Origin: an uncultured Bacteroidia bacterium
Lineage (GTDB): Bacteria > Bacteroidota > Bacteroidia > Bacteroidales > UBA932
Assembly (NCBI GenBank): GCA_902779765.1
Contig: CACZCQ010000003.1
Coordinates: forward strand, 62,001 to 126,000
Direction of reading: 5' to 3'
Length of the DNA: 64,000 bases
A program made the position numbers and the translations under genes. The notes under the pieces are model-generated. The model ran no database searches. It was not told where the DNA came from and saw only the letters and a program-made list of their open reading frames with translations. Positions 53,198 through 61,783 of the stretch are shown here, piece after piece (position 1 is the first letter of the stretch; each line of letters starts with the position of its first letter).

Positions 53198-53872
53198 ATG
53201 TTCTTCGTAGGATACAAAACAAAGTTCGACAGTATCACCAGGGCCGTCGCTGCCATAGGCATAGGCCTGGTGATGATATTCGGTAACAACGCCCCGGTCA
53301 AGGTCGTGAAGATTATCGCCCTCCTGCTCATTGCGGCCGGTGTGGCATCGCTGGTATACGGCCTGATCAAGTCCAAGGACCAGCGCGGCATGTATCAGGT
53401 ATTGATCGTCAATGCCGTCCTGGACGTAGTGCTTGGCCTGCTGCTGTTCTTCAATCCCCAGTGGGTGGCCGGATTCATAGTGTCCATAATAGGTATCGTC
53501 CTGATCCTGTTCGGAGCCCTTCAGCTTTTCGTGCTGGCAGGTGCGATGTCATTGATCGGGACAGGTTTCTCCTCGCTGATCCTTTCCATTTGCGCGGTTG
53601 TGGGCGGAGCCTTCCTCCTCTTCAATCCGTTTACCATCAATGTCATGAGTATAATCGCAGGGTGCTTCCTCGTGCTTTACGGAGTTTCCGAACTGATCTC
53701 TACCTGGAGGGTTCTCAAGGCCAGGAATGAATATGAGATCCGTCGAGCACCGGCCCCTGAGAGTCCCGAGGCTCCCGTTCCCGGAAAGATCGACGCTTCC
53801 GGTATAGGCGATGCCCAGGAAGTTGAATTTGAGAGGATCGACGATCCGGATGACCTCGACGACATGAATTGA
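53198..53872 (+). CDS. DUF308 (HdeD-like) membrane protein
   Basis: 224 residues with about six hydrophobic helices in residues 12-165, arranged as repeated short hairpins (GIGLVMIFG, DVVLGLLLFFNPQWVAG, VVGGAFLLFNPFTINVM) typical of DUF308/HdeD proteins, then a ~55-residue acidic, Pro-containing cytoplasmic tail. HdeD is linked to acid resistance in E. coli, but the role here is unknown. It is followed by dnaG after 4 nt. Confidence 0.82.
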   Translation: MFFVGYKTKFDSITRAVAAIGIGLVMIFGNNAPVKVVKIIALLLIAAGVASLVYGLIKSKDQRGMYQVLIVNAVLDVVLGLLLFFNPQWVAGFIVSIIGIVLILFGALQLFVLAGAMSLIGTGFSSLILSICAVVGGAFLLFNPFTINVMSIIAGCFLVLYGVSELISTWRVLKARNEYEIRRAPAPESPEAPVPGKIDASGIGDAQEVEFERIDDPDDLDDMN

Positions 53873-53876
53873 TGGC

Positions 53877-55967
53877 ATGATCCCCCAGGAAACGGTACAG
53901 AGAATCCTTGACACCGCCCGTGTAGAAGAGGTGGTGGCTGATTTCGTATCCATGCGGAAGCGTGGTGCGGAATGGTGGGGATGCTGTCCTTTCCATAATG
54001 AGAAAACCCCCTCGTTCCACGTTGTCCCGGCTAAAGGGATATACTATTGCTTCGGCTGCCATAAGGGTGGGTCTGCGGTCGGCTTCGTGATGGACCATGA
54101 ACATATGTCCTATCCCGACGCCCTCCGTTACCTGGCCAGGAAATACGACATAGAGATAGTCGAAGAAGAGGTGAGCGCCGAAGACCTGGCTGCACGGCAG
54201 AGGAACGAGAGCCTGACCCTGGTGTCGGAGTTCGCTGCAGGGTTCTTCCGGGAACAGCTTGGAAGCGTTGAAGGTAAATCCATCGGGCTCAATTATTTCC
54301 ACACCCGCGGGTTGGAAGATGAGATTATCTCCAAATTCGGCCTGGGCTGGGCGCCGTCGGACAAGCACTCCTTCACTGATGCCGCCAAGGCCAAGGGGTT
54401 CAAGGACGAATATCTCCTAGAGACCGGACTGTGCGCCAAATATGACAACAGCGAGGAACTCCACGACAGGTTCGTGGAGCGGGTGGTATTCCCTATCCAC
54501 TCCGTGAGCGGCAGGGTGATCGCCTTCGGTGCCAGGACCCTGAAATCGAAAGAGGACGGGAAGCCATACGCCAAGTATGTGAATTCCAAGGAGAGTCCCA
54601 TATATGTCAAGAACCAGTCCCTGTACGGAATCTGGTTCGCCAAGGGGGATATGGCCAAGAAAGACAGGTGCTACCTTGTCGAAGGCTATCTGGACGTCAT
54701 CTCCATGCATCAGCTGGGCATCACCAACGTGGTGGCTTCCAGCGGGACCGCCTTGACCGACGGGCAGATCCGGCTCATAGGGAGGTTCACGAAGAACGTC
54801 ACCATTATGTATGACGGCGATCCGGCTGGTATAAAGGCGGCTTTGAGGGGAATCGACATGTTCCTTAAGCAGGGCATGGATGTAAAGGTTGTCCTCCTAC
54901 CCGACGGAGATGATCCGGATTCGTTCTCCCGCAAGCATACGCTTGAGGAAGTGGAAGAGTTCCTTGCCTCGTCGGAACAGGATTTCGTGGACTTCAAGAG
55001 CTCTCTTCTGATGGAGGACACTGCCGGGGATCCACTCAAGAGGGCGAATGTGATCAATGAGATAGCTGACACCGTGGCTGATATCCCGGATGCGGTGAAG
55101 CGGGAGACTTACATCGATTTCCTCAGCAGGAAGTTCGACATAAGGCGCGACGCCCTTGAAGACAGGGTCGGGGCGACAAGGGCCAAGAACATCATCGCAG
55201 AACGTAAAGCCGCCGAACGGGTCCATCCACGGTCCCAGAGCCGTGTCGAAGGGTCGCAGCAGAACGCAGAAGGTGGGTCCCTTGTTCAGGAAGGTGAGTC
55301 CTTTGTTCCGGTTGGTGAGCCTGCCGAACCACGGCCGGGAATCGACTCAAGGGTGCAGGGAGGTGATTTTTCTTCAAGCCTGGCCAGGCTTGAAGAAAAC
55401 AAGATCATGGCCAAGGCCGAACGCGACCTCCTGAATTTCATCCTGACCTACGGTACCACAACCCTGGAGTTCCAGAGTGACTCGGAATTCTATGCCGATT
55501 CCGAGGATGAACGTCGGACGGTCTTCGACTTCATCAGCCAGGCACTTGAGGAGGACGATGCCCATTTCTCCAACTCGGTGTACAAGGCCACTTACGATGC
55601 TTATGCCGATGACTATTATGATGGCTATGCCCAGGATGAGATTGTGAAGCACCTGCTGGACGGACCGGACAGGAATATCGCCTATGTCGTTTCGCAGCTC
55701 TCCATGACCGAGGTCTATGAGCTGACCATCAAGAATCTGCGGGATGCTATGATGTCCAGGGGTTCGTGGCTCACCAAGTTCGTTCCCAAGGCGATCCTGG
55801 TTTTCCAGAGCTGCCGGTTGGAGGACAAGGAGAACAGCCTGAAACAGGAGCTCGCCCAGGCCCAGAAGGATGCGGATTCCGGACGCATCCTCACCGTGAT
55901 GAATGAACTCATTGAAATCCGCAAGACCATGAAGGCCGTCAAGGTCCGCCTCGGCCGCGAGAAATAG
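53877..55967 (+). CDS. dnaG: DNA primase with repeat-derived linker
   Basis: 696-residue primase. The zinc-binding domain (CPFH near 38-41, CFGCHKGG near 60) comes first, then the RNA polymerase core with TOPRIM motifs VEGYLDVISMHQLG and DGDPAGIKAALRG. At residues about 452-485 a low-complexity insert is encoded by dispersed repeats (55231-55331), including three successive 7-residue units (EGGSLVQ, EGESFVP, VGEPAEP). The remaining ~210 residues form the helicase-interacting C-terminal region. The insert lies in the linker between the catalytic core and the helicase-binding domain, where length is free to vary. Confidence 0.95.
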   Translation: MIPQETVQRILDTARVEEVVADFVSMRKRGAEWWGCCPFHNEKTPSFHVVPAKGIYYCFGCHKGGSAVGFVMDHEHMSYPDALRYLARKYDIEIVEEEVSAEDLAARQRNESLTLVSEFAAGFFREQLGSVEGKSIGLNYFHTRGLEDEIISKFGLGWAPSDKHSFTDAAKAKGFKDEYLLETGLCAKYDNSEELHDRFVERVVFPIHSVSGRVIAFGARTLKSKEDGKPYAKYVNSKESPIYVKNQSLYGIWFAKGDMAKKDRCYLVEGYLDVISMHQLGITNVVASSGTALTDGQIRLIGRFTKNVTIMYDGDPAGIKAALRGIDMFLKQGMDVKVVLLPDGDDPDSFSRKHTLEEVEEFLASSEQDFVDFKSSLLMEDTAGDPLKRANVINEIADTVADIPDAVKRETYIDFLSRKFDIRRDALEDRVGATRAKNIIAERKAAERVHPRSQSRVEGSQQNAEGGSLVQEGESFVPVGEPAEPRPGIDSRVQGGDFSSSLARLEENKIMAKAERDLLNFILTYGTTTLEFQSDSEFYADSEDERRTVFDFISQALEEDDAHFSNSVYKATYDAYADDYYDGYAQDEIVKHLLDGPDRNIAYVVSQLSMTEVYELTIKNLRDAMMSRGSWLTKFVPKAILVFQSCRLEDKENSLKQELAQAQKDADSGRILTVMNELIEIRKTMKAVKVRLGREK
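55231..55331 (+). repeat. Dispersed in-frame repeats, copy 3 group (inside dnaG)
   Basis: A degenerate copy at 55231-55255 (core CAGAGCCGTGTCGAAGGG) is followed by three tandem 21-bp units at 55269-55289, 55290-55310 and 55311-55331. The last contains GGTGAGCCTGCCGAACC, matching the MFS copy with one change. All are in frame with dnaG. Confidence 0.7.
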
Positions 55968-55974
55968 CCTGCCG

Positions 55975-56739
55975 TCAGAACTTGAACGAGAGGCCGCCTG
56001 TGAAGGAGAAGAACCAGCGGAGGGGCTGCTCTGTTGAGGTTAAGACTCCTACGTCAGACCCGTTCTCGAACCGCACTGATTCGGTGTTGAAGATGTAATT
56101 CCTGGTCAGATTGTAATGGAAGGCCGGATTGAGTTTCAGGTCGAATCTCCAGATCCTGTAGTTGAAACAAGCGCCTGCATCCAAGGAAAGGGAGAACCGT
56201 CCGTTCCTTTCGGTCCATGTCCTGTCGATATCCATAAATCCCGGCCCCCAACTGGCCGTTGAAACCGGAGAACTCTCCCCTGAAATGTATCCGGGAGTGA
56301 GTCCGGCGTGGAATTCCACATTGCTGAACAAGTTTATCAGGAAAGCGGCGAGGGCACCTTGCAGCGGCTGAGGATTACCCATTATCACATCATAGCCGAA
56401 TGAGGTTCCCGCTGCCTCGACCCCTCTCCTGGCCCGGTTGGAGGAATTCAGGGACCTGGTCCGGTAGGCGAAGGCTACCGGTATTCCGAATGCATTGTCT
56501 ACTTCAGCAACCCGGGAGGCCAGTTGGAATCCCGTCCTGTATCCTATCCCGTTCGAGTAAAAATGAGCGTATGTAATCCCGAATACGGCATCGGCTTCCT
56601 CTCCTTTGTACATCGGATCATAGACTCCGGCATAGAAGCCGATGTCATCCGAAAGGTTCGAGCGCTTTTCTGCAGCAGTCTGTGCATCGGCGCAGATGGA
56701 GAGAACCAGCATGGACGTAAAGATAATGAGTCGTCTCAT
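55975..56739 (-). CDS. Outer-membrane beta-barrel-like protein, function unknown
   Basis: 254 residues from the ATG at 56739, with a signal peptide (MRRLIIFTSMLVLSICADAQ). The mature part alternates short polar and aromatic stretches (FYAGVYDPMY, HFYSNGIGYRTGFQLA, FSLSLDAGACFNYRIW, FDLKLNPAFHYNLT) and ends in SFKF, a C-terminal Phe typical of outer-membrane barrels. No close family was recognised. It is convergent with dnaG (7-nt gap) and divergent from metG. Confidence 0.6.
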   Translation of the reverse strand: MRRLIIFTSMLVLSICADAQTAAEKRSNLSDDIGFYAGVYDPMYKGEEADAVFGITYAHFYSNGIGYRTGFQLASRVAEVDNAFGIPVAFAYRTRSLNSSNRARRGVEAAGTSFGYDVIMGNPQPLQGALAAFLINLFSNVEFHAGLTPGYISGESSPVSTASWGPGFMDIDRTWTERNGRFSLSLDAGACFNYRIWRFDLKLNPAFHYNLTRNYIFNTESVRFENGSDVGVLTSTEQPLRWFFSFTGGLSFKF

Positions 56740-56790
56740 ATCGTTTTTGCCTGTGAAAATTTTATATGCAGCCGTGTAAGGCAACAAATA

Positions 56791-56831
56791 ATGTTCCTTA
56801 TCGGAACATCCGTCGGTTTTTCTTACCTTTG
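56791..56831 (+). promoter_or_regulatory. metG -7 box and adjacent inverted repeat
   Basis: TACCTTTG at 56824-56831 is a perfect -7 box, 20 nt before the ATG at 56852. A perfect inverted repeat, ATGTTCC-TTATC-GGAACAT, at 56791-56809 covers the place where the -33 element would lie, a good position for a repressor operator. A hairpin role is the alternative. Confidence 0.45.
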
Positions 56832-56851
56832 CAGGTTGAATACAATCATTT

Positions 56852-59125
56852 ATGGAAAAGAATTTCAAGAGAACGCTAGTGACATGCGCGTTGCCGTACG
56901 CCAACGGCCCCGTGCATATCGGCCATCTGGCCGGAGTCTATGTGCCTGCCGACATATACGTGAGGTATCTCAGGATGAGGGGCAAGGATGTGCTCTTTGT
57001 CTGTGGATCCGACGAACACGGTGTGCCTATCACGATCAAGGCACGCGCCAACGGCGTGACTCCCCAGGACATAGTCGACAAGTATCATGGAATAATCAAG
57101 GATTCCTTCCTCAGGCTTGGAATCAATTTCGACATCTATTCCCGCACGACCTCGAAGGTTCATCACAAGAATGCCTCCGAGTTCTTCCGCGAACTGTACG
57201 ACAAGGGCAAGTTCATCACCAAGGAGAGCGAGCAGTATTATGATCCGGAGGCTAAGACTTTCCTTGCCGACCGTTACATAGTGGGTACCTGCCCCAAGTG
57301 CGGCAACCCGAACGCTTATGGTGACCAGTGCGAGAAGTGCGGCAGCACCTTGAGCCCCGAGGAACTGATTGACCCGAAGTCCAAGCTCAGCGGCGCCCAG
57401 CCCATAAAGAAGAAGACCTCCCACTGGTACCTTCCTCTGGACCAGTACGAACCCTGGCTCCGCGAGTGGATACTCGAAAACCACAAGGAGTGGAGGACGA
57501 ACGTCTACGGCCAGTGCAAGTCCTGGCTGGACGGAGGCCTGCAGCCCAGGGCTGTCAGCCGCGACCTTGACTGGGGAGTTCCCGTCCCCGTGGAAGGAGC
57601 TGAAGGCAAGGTGCTCTATGTCTGGTTCGATGCCCCGATCGGCTACATATCCAATACACAGGAGCTTCTTCCCCAGAGTTGGGAGAAGTGGTGGAAGGAC
57701 GAAGATACCCGCCTGATCCATTTCATCGGAAAGGACAACATCGTATTCCATTGCATAGTCTTCCCTTCTATGCTGAAGGCGCGTGAGAACTATATCCTTC
57801 CGGATAATGTCCCTTCCAACGAGTTCCTGAACCTCGAGAGCGACAAGATCTCGACCTCCCGCAACTGGGCCGTCTGGCTCAATGAATATGTGGACGAGTT
57901 CCCCGGCCAGGAAGATGTCTTGCGCTACGTGCTATGCGCCAACGCTCCCGAGACCAAGGATAACGACTTCACCTGGAAGGATTTCCAGCAGAGGAACAAC
58001 AGCGAACTCGTGGCCATACTCGGAAACTTCGTAAACAGGGCGGTGGTCCTGACGCAGAAGTATTTCGGCGGCAAGGTCCCCGCCAACCTGAAGCCGGAAG
58101 CGATTGATACGGAGGCTTTGGGACAGATTCCCGGACTGCGCCGCAGCCTTGAGGCCAATCTGGAGGGATTCCATTTCAGGGAGGCGCTCAAGGATGCGAT
58201 GAGCATCGCCCGAATAGGCAACAAGTATATATCCGACACTGAGCCCTGGAAGGTCGCTAAGACCGATATGGACAGGACCGCTTCGATCCTCTACACTTCG
58301 CTCCAGATCTGCGCCAGCCTGTCGATCGCGTTCGAGCCGTTCACTCCGTTCTCGGCAGAGAAACTGCGCGGGATACTGAACGTCGGACTGGATGCCGGTT
58401 TCGACCATCGTGCCGGAGAGGGCGAGCCTACGGTCAACTTCTTCAAGCCCGGAGAGGCCCGTGCACTGCACACGGTCCCTGAGCTTGCCGGAAGTTCGGC
58501 GGCAGCCCCGGACCATGGATGTCCGGCCGACATCGTATTCCCGGTACACGGCAAGCCGGTCCCTGAGCCTGTCAAAGGGCTTGTCGAAGGGCCGGTATTC
58601 AAGTGGGATGACCTGGGCAGGGCCGACCTTCTGCCCGTCGGTCATCAGCTCGGAGAGGCCGTGCTGCTCTTCAGCAAGGTCGAGGACAGCGTGATCGATG
58701 CCCAGATCGCTAAACTGAACGCCACCAAGGAGGCTAACGAGGCTGCTGCAAAGGCAGCTGCCGCAGCTGAGGCCGCCCAGAAGGTTGAGCCGCAGAAAGC
58801 CGAGGTGACCTTCGATGACTTCGGTTCCATGGATATCCGTACGGCCACCGTCCTTGAGGCTGAGCGTGTCCCCAAGACCGACAAGCTGCTCAAGCTTACC
58901 ATCGACACCGGCATAGACAAGCGTACGATCGTTTCCGGAATAGCCGAATACTATTCACCCGAAGATATGCTCGGCAAGCAGATATGCATACTCGCGAACC
59001 TGCAGCCCAGGACAATCCGCGGCATTGAATCCAAGGGAATGATCCTGATGGCCAAGCAGGGCGACGGCAAGATGCGCTTCATAACTCCGCAGGAGGTCGT
59101 GACCAATGGAGCAGTTGTCGGTTAA
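56852..59125 (+). CDS. metG: Methionyl-tRNA synthetase with C-terminal tRNA-binding domain
   Basis: 757-residue class I synthetase. HIGH motif H22-IG-H25, zinc-knuckle pairs CPKCG and CEKCG (about 147-168), and the KMSKS counterpart KISTS (near 340) in [13 protein letters not shown]. The anticodon-binding helical domain is interrupted after residue about 510 by a region of about 75 residues ending in repeat-encoded [16 protein letters not shown] (about 567-582). After an Ala/Glu linker an EMAP/Trbp111-type OB domain ([19 protein letters not shown] to the end) gives dimerisation and tRNA binding. Confidence 0.95.
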   Translation: MEKNFKRTLVTCALPYANGPVHIGHLAGVYVPADIYVRYLRMRGKDVLFVCGSDEHGVPITIKARANGVTPQDIVDKYHGIIKDSFLRLGINFDIYSRTTSKVHHKNASEFFRELYDKGKFITKESEQYYDPEAKTFLADRYIVGTCPKCGNPNAYGDQCEKCGSTLSPEELIDPKSKLSGAQPIKKKTSHWYLPLDQYEPWLREWILENHKEWRTNVYGQCKSWLDGGLQPRAVSRDLDWGVPVPVEGAEGKVLYVWFDAPIGYISNTQELLPQSWEKWWKDEDTRLIHFIGKDNIVFHCIVFPSMLKARENYILPDNVPSNEFLNLESDKISTSRNWAVWLNEYVDEFPGQEDVLRYVLCANAPETKDNDFTWKDFQQRNNSELVAILGNFVNRAVVLTQKYFGGKVPANLKPEAIDTEALGQIPGLRRSLEANLEGFHFREALKDAMSIARIGNKYISDTEPWKVAKTDMDRTASILYTSLQICASLSIAFEPFTPFSAEKLRGILNVGLDAGFDHRAGEGEPTVNFFKPGEARALHTVPELAGSSAAAPDHGCPADIVFPVHGKPVPEPVKGLVEGPVFKWDDLGRADLLPVGHQLGEAVLLFSKVEDSVIDAQIAKLNATKEANEAAAKAAAAAEAAQKVEPQKAEVTFDDFGSMDIRTATVLEAERVPKTDKLLKLTIDTGIDKRTIVSGIAEYYSPEDMLGKQICILANLQPRTIRGIESKGMILMAKQGDGKMRFITPQEVVTNGAVVG
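58556..58596 (+). repeat. Dispersed in-frame repeat, copy 4 (inside metG)
   Basis: Core GTCCCTGAGCCTGTCAAAGG followed by a second partial core CTTGTCGAAGGG, bounded by CCGG on both sides. It encodes part of a Pro/Glu/Val-rich insert in the anticodon-binding region. It matches the dxs copy with one change in the GAGCCTGTCGAA core. Confidence 0.7.
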
Positions 59126-59156
59126 CAGACAGGAAATTATTTAAAATCTTATAGTT

Positions 59157-60296
59157 ATGGTAAAGAAATTGTTCGTTCTCCTTTCCGCTGCGGTTATGGT
59201 AATGTCCTGCGGACAGGAAAAGACCACCCTCACCAAGTCAGGGCTCGATCCTGAAAGTTTCGTCGCTGAGAGGGACGGTGCCAAGACCATCCTCCATACC
59301 CTTACAAACGAGGCCGGAATGGAAGTCTGTGTCACCAACTTCGGTGGCCGTATCGTTTCCGTGATGGTCCCCGACCGCAATGGCGACTTCAAGGATGTCG
59401 TCCTCGGTTTCGACAACATCAATGATTATTTCCCCGAGAACAACCAGACTGATTTCGGAGCTACCATCGGACGTTATGCAAACCGTATCGCCCAGGGCAG
59501 GATCACCGTGGATGGTGTTGAATATCAGCTGCCCCAGAACAATTACGGACACTGCCTTCACGGCGGTCCCGATGGATGGCAGTACAAGGTCTTCGATGTG
59601 GTGGAGGCTGATCCTTCCCATATCAAGCTGAAGGTTGTCTCTCCTGACGGAGATGCCAACTTCCCCGGAACCGTGACCGCTTTCGTCACTTTCACCCTGA
59701 CAGAGGACAACGCCATCGACATCGACTACGAGGCGACTACGGACAAGACCACCGTCATCAACATGACGAACCACTCCTATTTCAACCTTGCCGGAGATCC
59801 CGCAGGACACAGCATCGTCGACGATGAACTCTACATCAATGCTACCTGCTTCACTCCGGTTGACAGCACTTTCATGACTACCGGTGAGATCGTCCCTGTC
59901 GAGGGCACTCCGATGGATTTCAGGACTGCCAAACTTGTCGGAAGGGATATCGAGGCTGATTACGACCAGCTCCATAACGGCAAGGGTTATGACCACAACT
60001 GGGTCCTTGATACCAATTGCGACGATACCGTCCTTGCTGCAGAGCTTTACTGCCCCGAGACGGGAATCGTGTTGAAGCAGTACACCAACGAGCCCGGTGT
60101 CCAGGTCTATGCCGGCAACTTCCTCGACGGTACCGTCACCGGAAAGAAGGGAGTGACTTACGAGTTCCGCCATGCGATCTGCCTCGAGACCCAGAAGTAT
60201 CCGGACACGCCCAACAAGCCCGAGTGGCCTTCAGCCCTTCTCCGTCCCGGCGAGACCTATCACAGCCATTGCATCTTCGCTTTCTCGACGAAGTAA
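59157..60296 (+). CDS. galM: Aldose 1-epimerase, lipoprotein
   Basis: 379-residue mutarotase interconverting alpha and beta anomers of galactose and other hexoses. Lipoprotein signal with Cys18 (VMSCG), so it acts outside the cytoplasm. Catalytic groups: His in NNYGHCLHGGPDGW, His in MTNHSYFNLAG, and Glu in ICLETQKYPD near the C-terminus. It follows metG by 31 nt; a shared transcript is possible. A strong terminator follows at 60317-60348. Confidence 0.94.
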   Translation: MVKKLFVLLSAAVMVMSCGQEKTTLTKSGLDPESFVAERDGAKTILHTLTNEAGMEVCVTNFGGRIVSVMVPDRNGDFKDVVLGFDNINDYFPENNQTDFGATIGRYANRIAQGRITVDGVEYQLPQNNYGHCLHGGPDGWQYKVFDVVEADPSHIKLKVVSPDGDANFPGTVTAFVTFTLTEDNAIDIDYEATTDKTTVINMTNHSYFNLAGDPAGHSIVDDELYINATCFTPVDSTFMTTGEIVPVEGTPMDFRTAKLVGRDIEADYDQLHNGKGYDHNWVLDTNCDDTVLAAELYCPETGIVLKQYTNEPGVQVYAGNFLDGTVTGKKGVTYEFRHAICLETQKYPDTPNKPEWPSALLRPGETYHSHCIFAFSTK

Positions 60297-60316
60297 GAGA
60301 AGCTGCACATAAAGAT

Positions 60317-60348
60317 TAAGCCATCCCTTGGGAACAAGGGATGGCTTA
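60317..60348. terminator. Bidirectional terminator between galM and GH109
   Basis: Perfect 14-bp stem TAAGCCATCCCTTG / CAAGGGATGGCTTA with a GGAA loop, T-rich on the plus side. Its symmetry would also serve the convergent GH109 gene, which ends 26 nt further on. Confidence 0.85.
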
Positions 60349-60373
60349 TTGTTATTATATTATGTATGCTCCG

Positions 60374-61759
60374 TTACTTTGCAAAGGCGTAGGAGAAGCC
60401 CTGGACCTGATTCCAGGCGCCGCGGGTGAAGTCAGGGACCTCGACAGGCATGTTGCCGTTCTGGATCGAGATGGCTCCGAGTTCGGCCAGGCAGCACCAT
60501 TCGGCCATGTCATAGACATCCATGTCGAGAGGCAGGCCGTTGCGCAGGCAGTATACCAGACGGTAGTCCATGATGAAGTCCATTCCACCGTGGCCTCCGA
60601 CCTCCTTTGCAAGAGCCTCGAGTTCGGGAGTCAGGATCGGATTGCGGTACTTCTCCTGGAACTCGGCGATTTCCTCAGGTGAGAGTCTCTTCTCCGTGTT
60701 GAAGTCCTCGATGCTGGGAGTCTCCTTGAACTGGTCACCGCGAAGTACTATCTGCTGGACGGGATATTTCCCAGCATAGCCTTCGGTTCCGACAAGTTGG
60801 TACATCCTGCTGTAGGGCCTGGGAGTCATGACATCGTGCTCGATGAGGATGGTCTTGCCGTTTTCGGTGCTGATCATCGTGCTGGTCTCGTCTCCGTTCT
60901 GGAAATCCTCGCTTTTCCGTCCATGTCTCTTCTCGACATTCCTCGGACCGTTGACAGCCTTGGTCTCCATAGCCACGAGAGTCTTGAAGCGGTCACCCCT
61001 GTGGATGTTGAGTACCTGTGCCACGGGTCCCAGACCGTGGGTGGCATAGACGTCTCCCTTGTGCTTTTCGTTGAAGTCAAGCCTCCAGTTGTTCCAGTAT
61101 TCATCCCAGAAAGGATCCAGGTTGTGAAGGTATGAGCCTTCGACGTGCAGTATCTCTCCGAACACCCCGGCCTGGGCCATTGACAGGCAGGACAGTTCAA
61201 AGAAGTCATAGCAGCAGTTCTCCAGCATCATGAAGTGCTTCCTGGTCTTTTCGGACATGTCGATGACAGACCAGATCTCGTCGAGAGAGGTGGCTGAAGG
61301 AACCTCGCATGCTACGTTCTTGCCATGCTCCATGGCATAGAGGGCCACGGGAATATGATGCACCCAGTCAGTGCAGATGTAGACGAGGTCGATGTCGTCA
61401 CGTTCGCATAGCTGCTTGTAAGCTTCGGTGTCACCTGAATATTCGGCAGCCCTGGGGAATCCTCTTTCCTCCAGTGTCTTCTGTGACCTTTCGACGTTTT
61501 CGGGCAGGACATCGCACAGGGCGACGATCTTGACTCCGGGAATATAGGTAAAGCGCGGCACGGCTCCCGAGCCCCTCATTCCGAGGCCCACGAATCCGAC
61601 CCTCACGGTATCCATGGCGGGAACTGTAAGGCCGATGACGTTCTCCTGTCCTGCAGGACGTGCAGGGACTTTGACCTTGATGGGCCCTGCAGTCTTGTTC
61701 GATGTACATGCAACGGCTGCCACTAGCAGCGATGCAATCAGCAGGTTCTTGATTTTCAT
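60374..61759 (-). CDS. GH109-type NAD-dependent glycosidase lipoprotein (Gfo/Idh/MocA fold)
   Basis: 461 residues with a lipoprotein signal (Cys18, AAVAC). The Rossmann motif GFVGLGMRGSG starts near residue 54, then IVALCDVLPENVE, CEVPSATSLDE, and the GH109-like segments HLDPFWDEYWNNWRL-type stretch and VGGHGGMDFIMDYRLV. Enzymes of this kind use bound NAD to cleave N-acetylgalactosamine or related glycosides. The distinction from plain Gfo/Idh oxidoreductases rests on these segments and secretion. It is 24 nt downstream of the GH29 fucosidase, in one operon. Confidence 0.82.
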   Translation of the reverse strand: MKIKNLLIASLLVAAVACTSNKTAGPIKVKVPARPAGQENVIGLTVPAMDTVRVGFVGLGMRGSGAVPRFTYIPGVKIVALCDVLPENVERSQKTLEERGFPRAAEYSGDTEAYKQLCERDDIDLVYICTDWVHHIPVALYAMEHGKNVACEVPSATSLDEIWSVIDMSEKTRKHFMMLENCCYDFFELSCLSMAQAGVFGEILHVEGSYLHNLDPFWDEYWNNWRLDFNEKHKGDVYATHGLGPVAQVLNIHRGDRFKTLVAMETKAVNGPRNVEKRHGRKSEDFQNGDETSTMISTENGKTILIEHDVMTPRPYSRMYQLVGTEGYAGKYPVQQIVLRGDQFKETPSIEDFNTEKRLSPEEIAEFQEKYRNPILTPELEALAKEVGGHGGMDFIMDYRLVYCLRNGLPLDMDVYDMAEWCCLAELGAISIQNGNMPVEVPDFTRGAWNQVQGFSYAFAK

Positions 61760-61783
61760 GTTATAAGGTATATAATAGTATGA

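Noticed and set aside
60374-61759. Ordinary cytoplasmic Gfo/Idh/MocA oxidoreductase
   Set aside because: The lipoprotein signal, the GHGGMDF segment and the operon with a GH29 fucosidase favour a GH109-type glycosidase, although activity is unproven.
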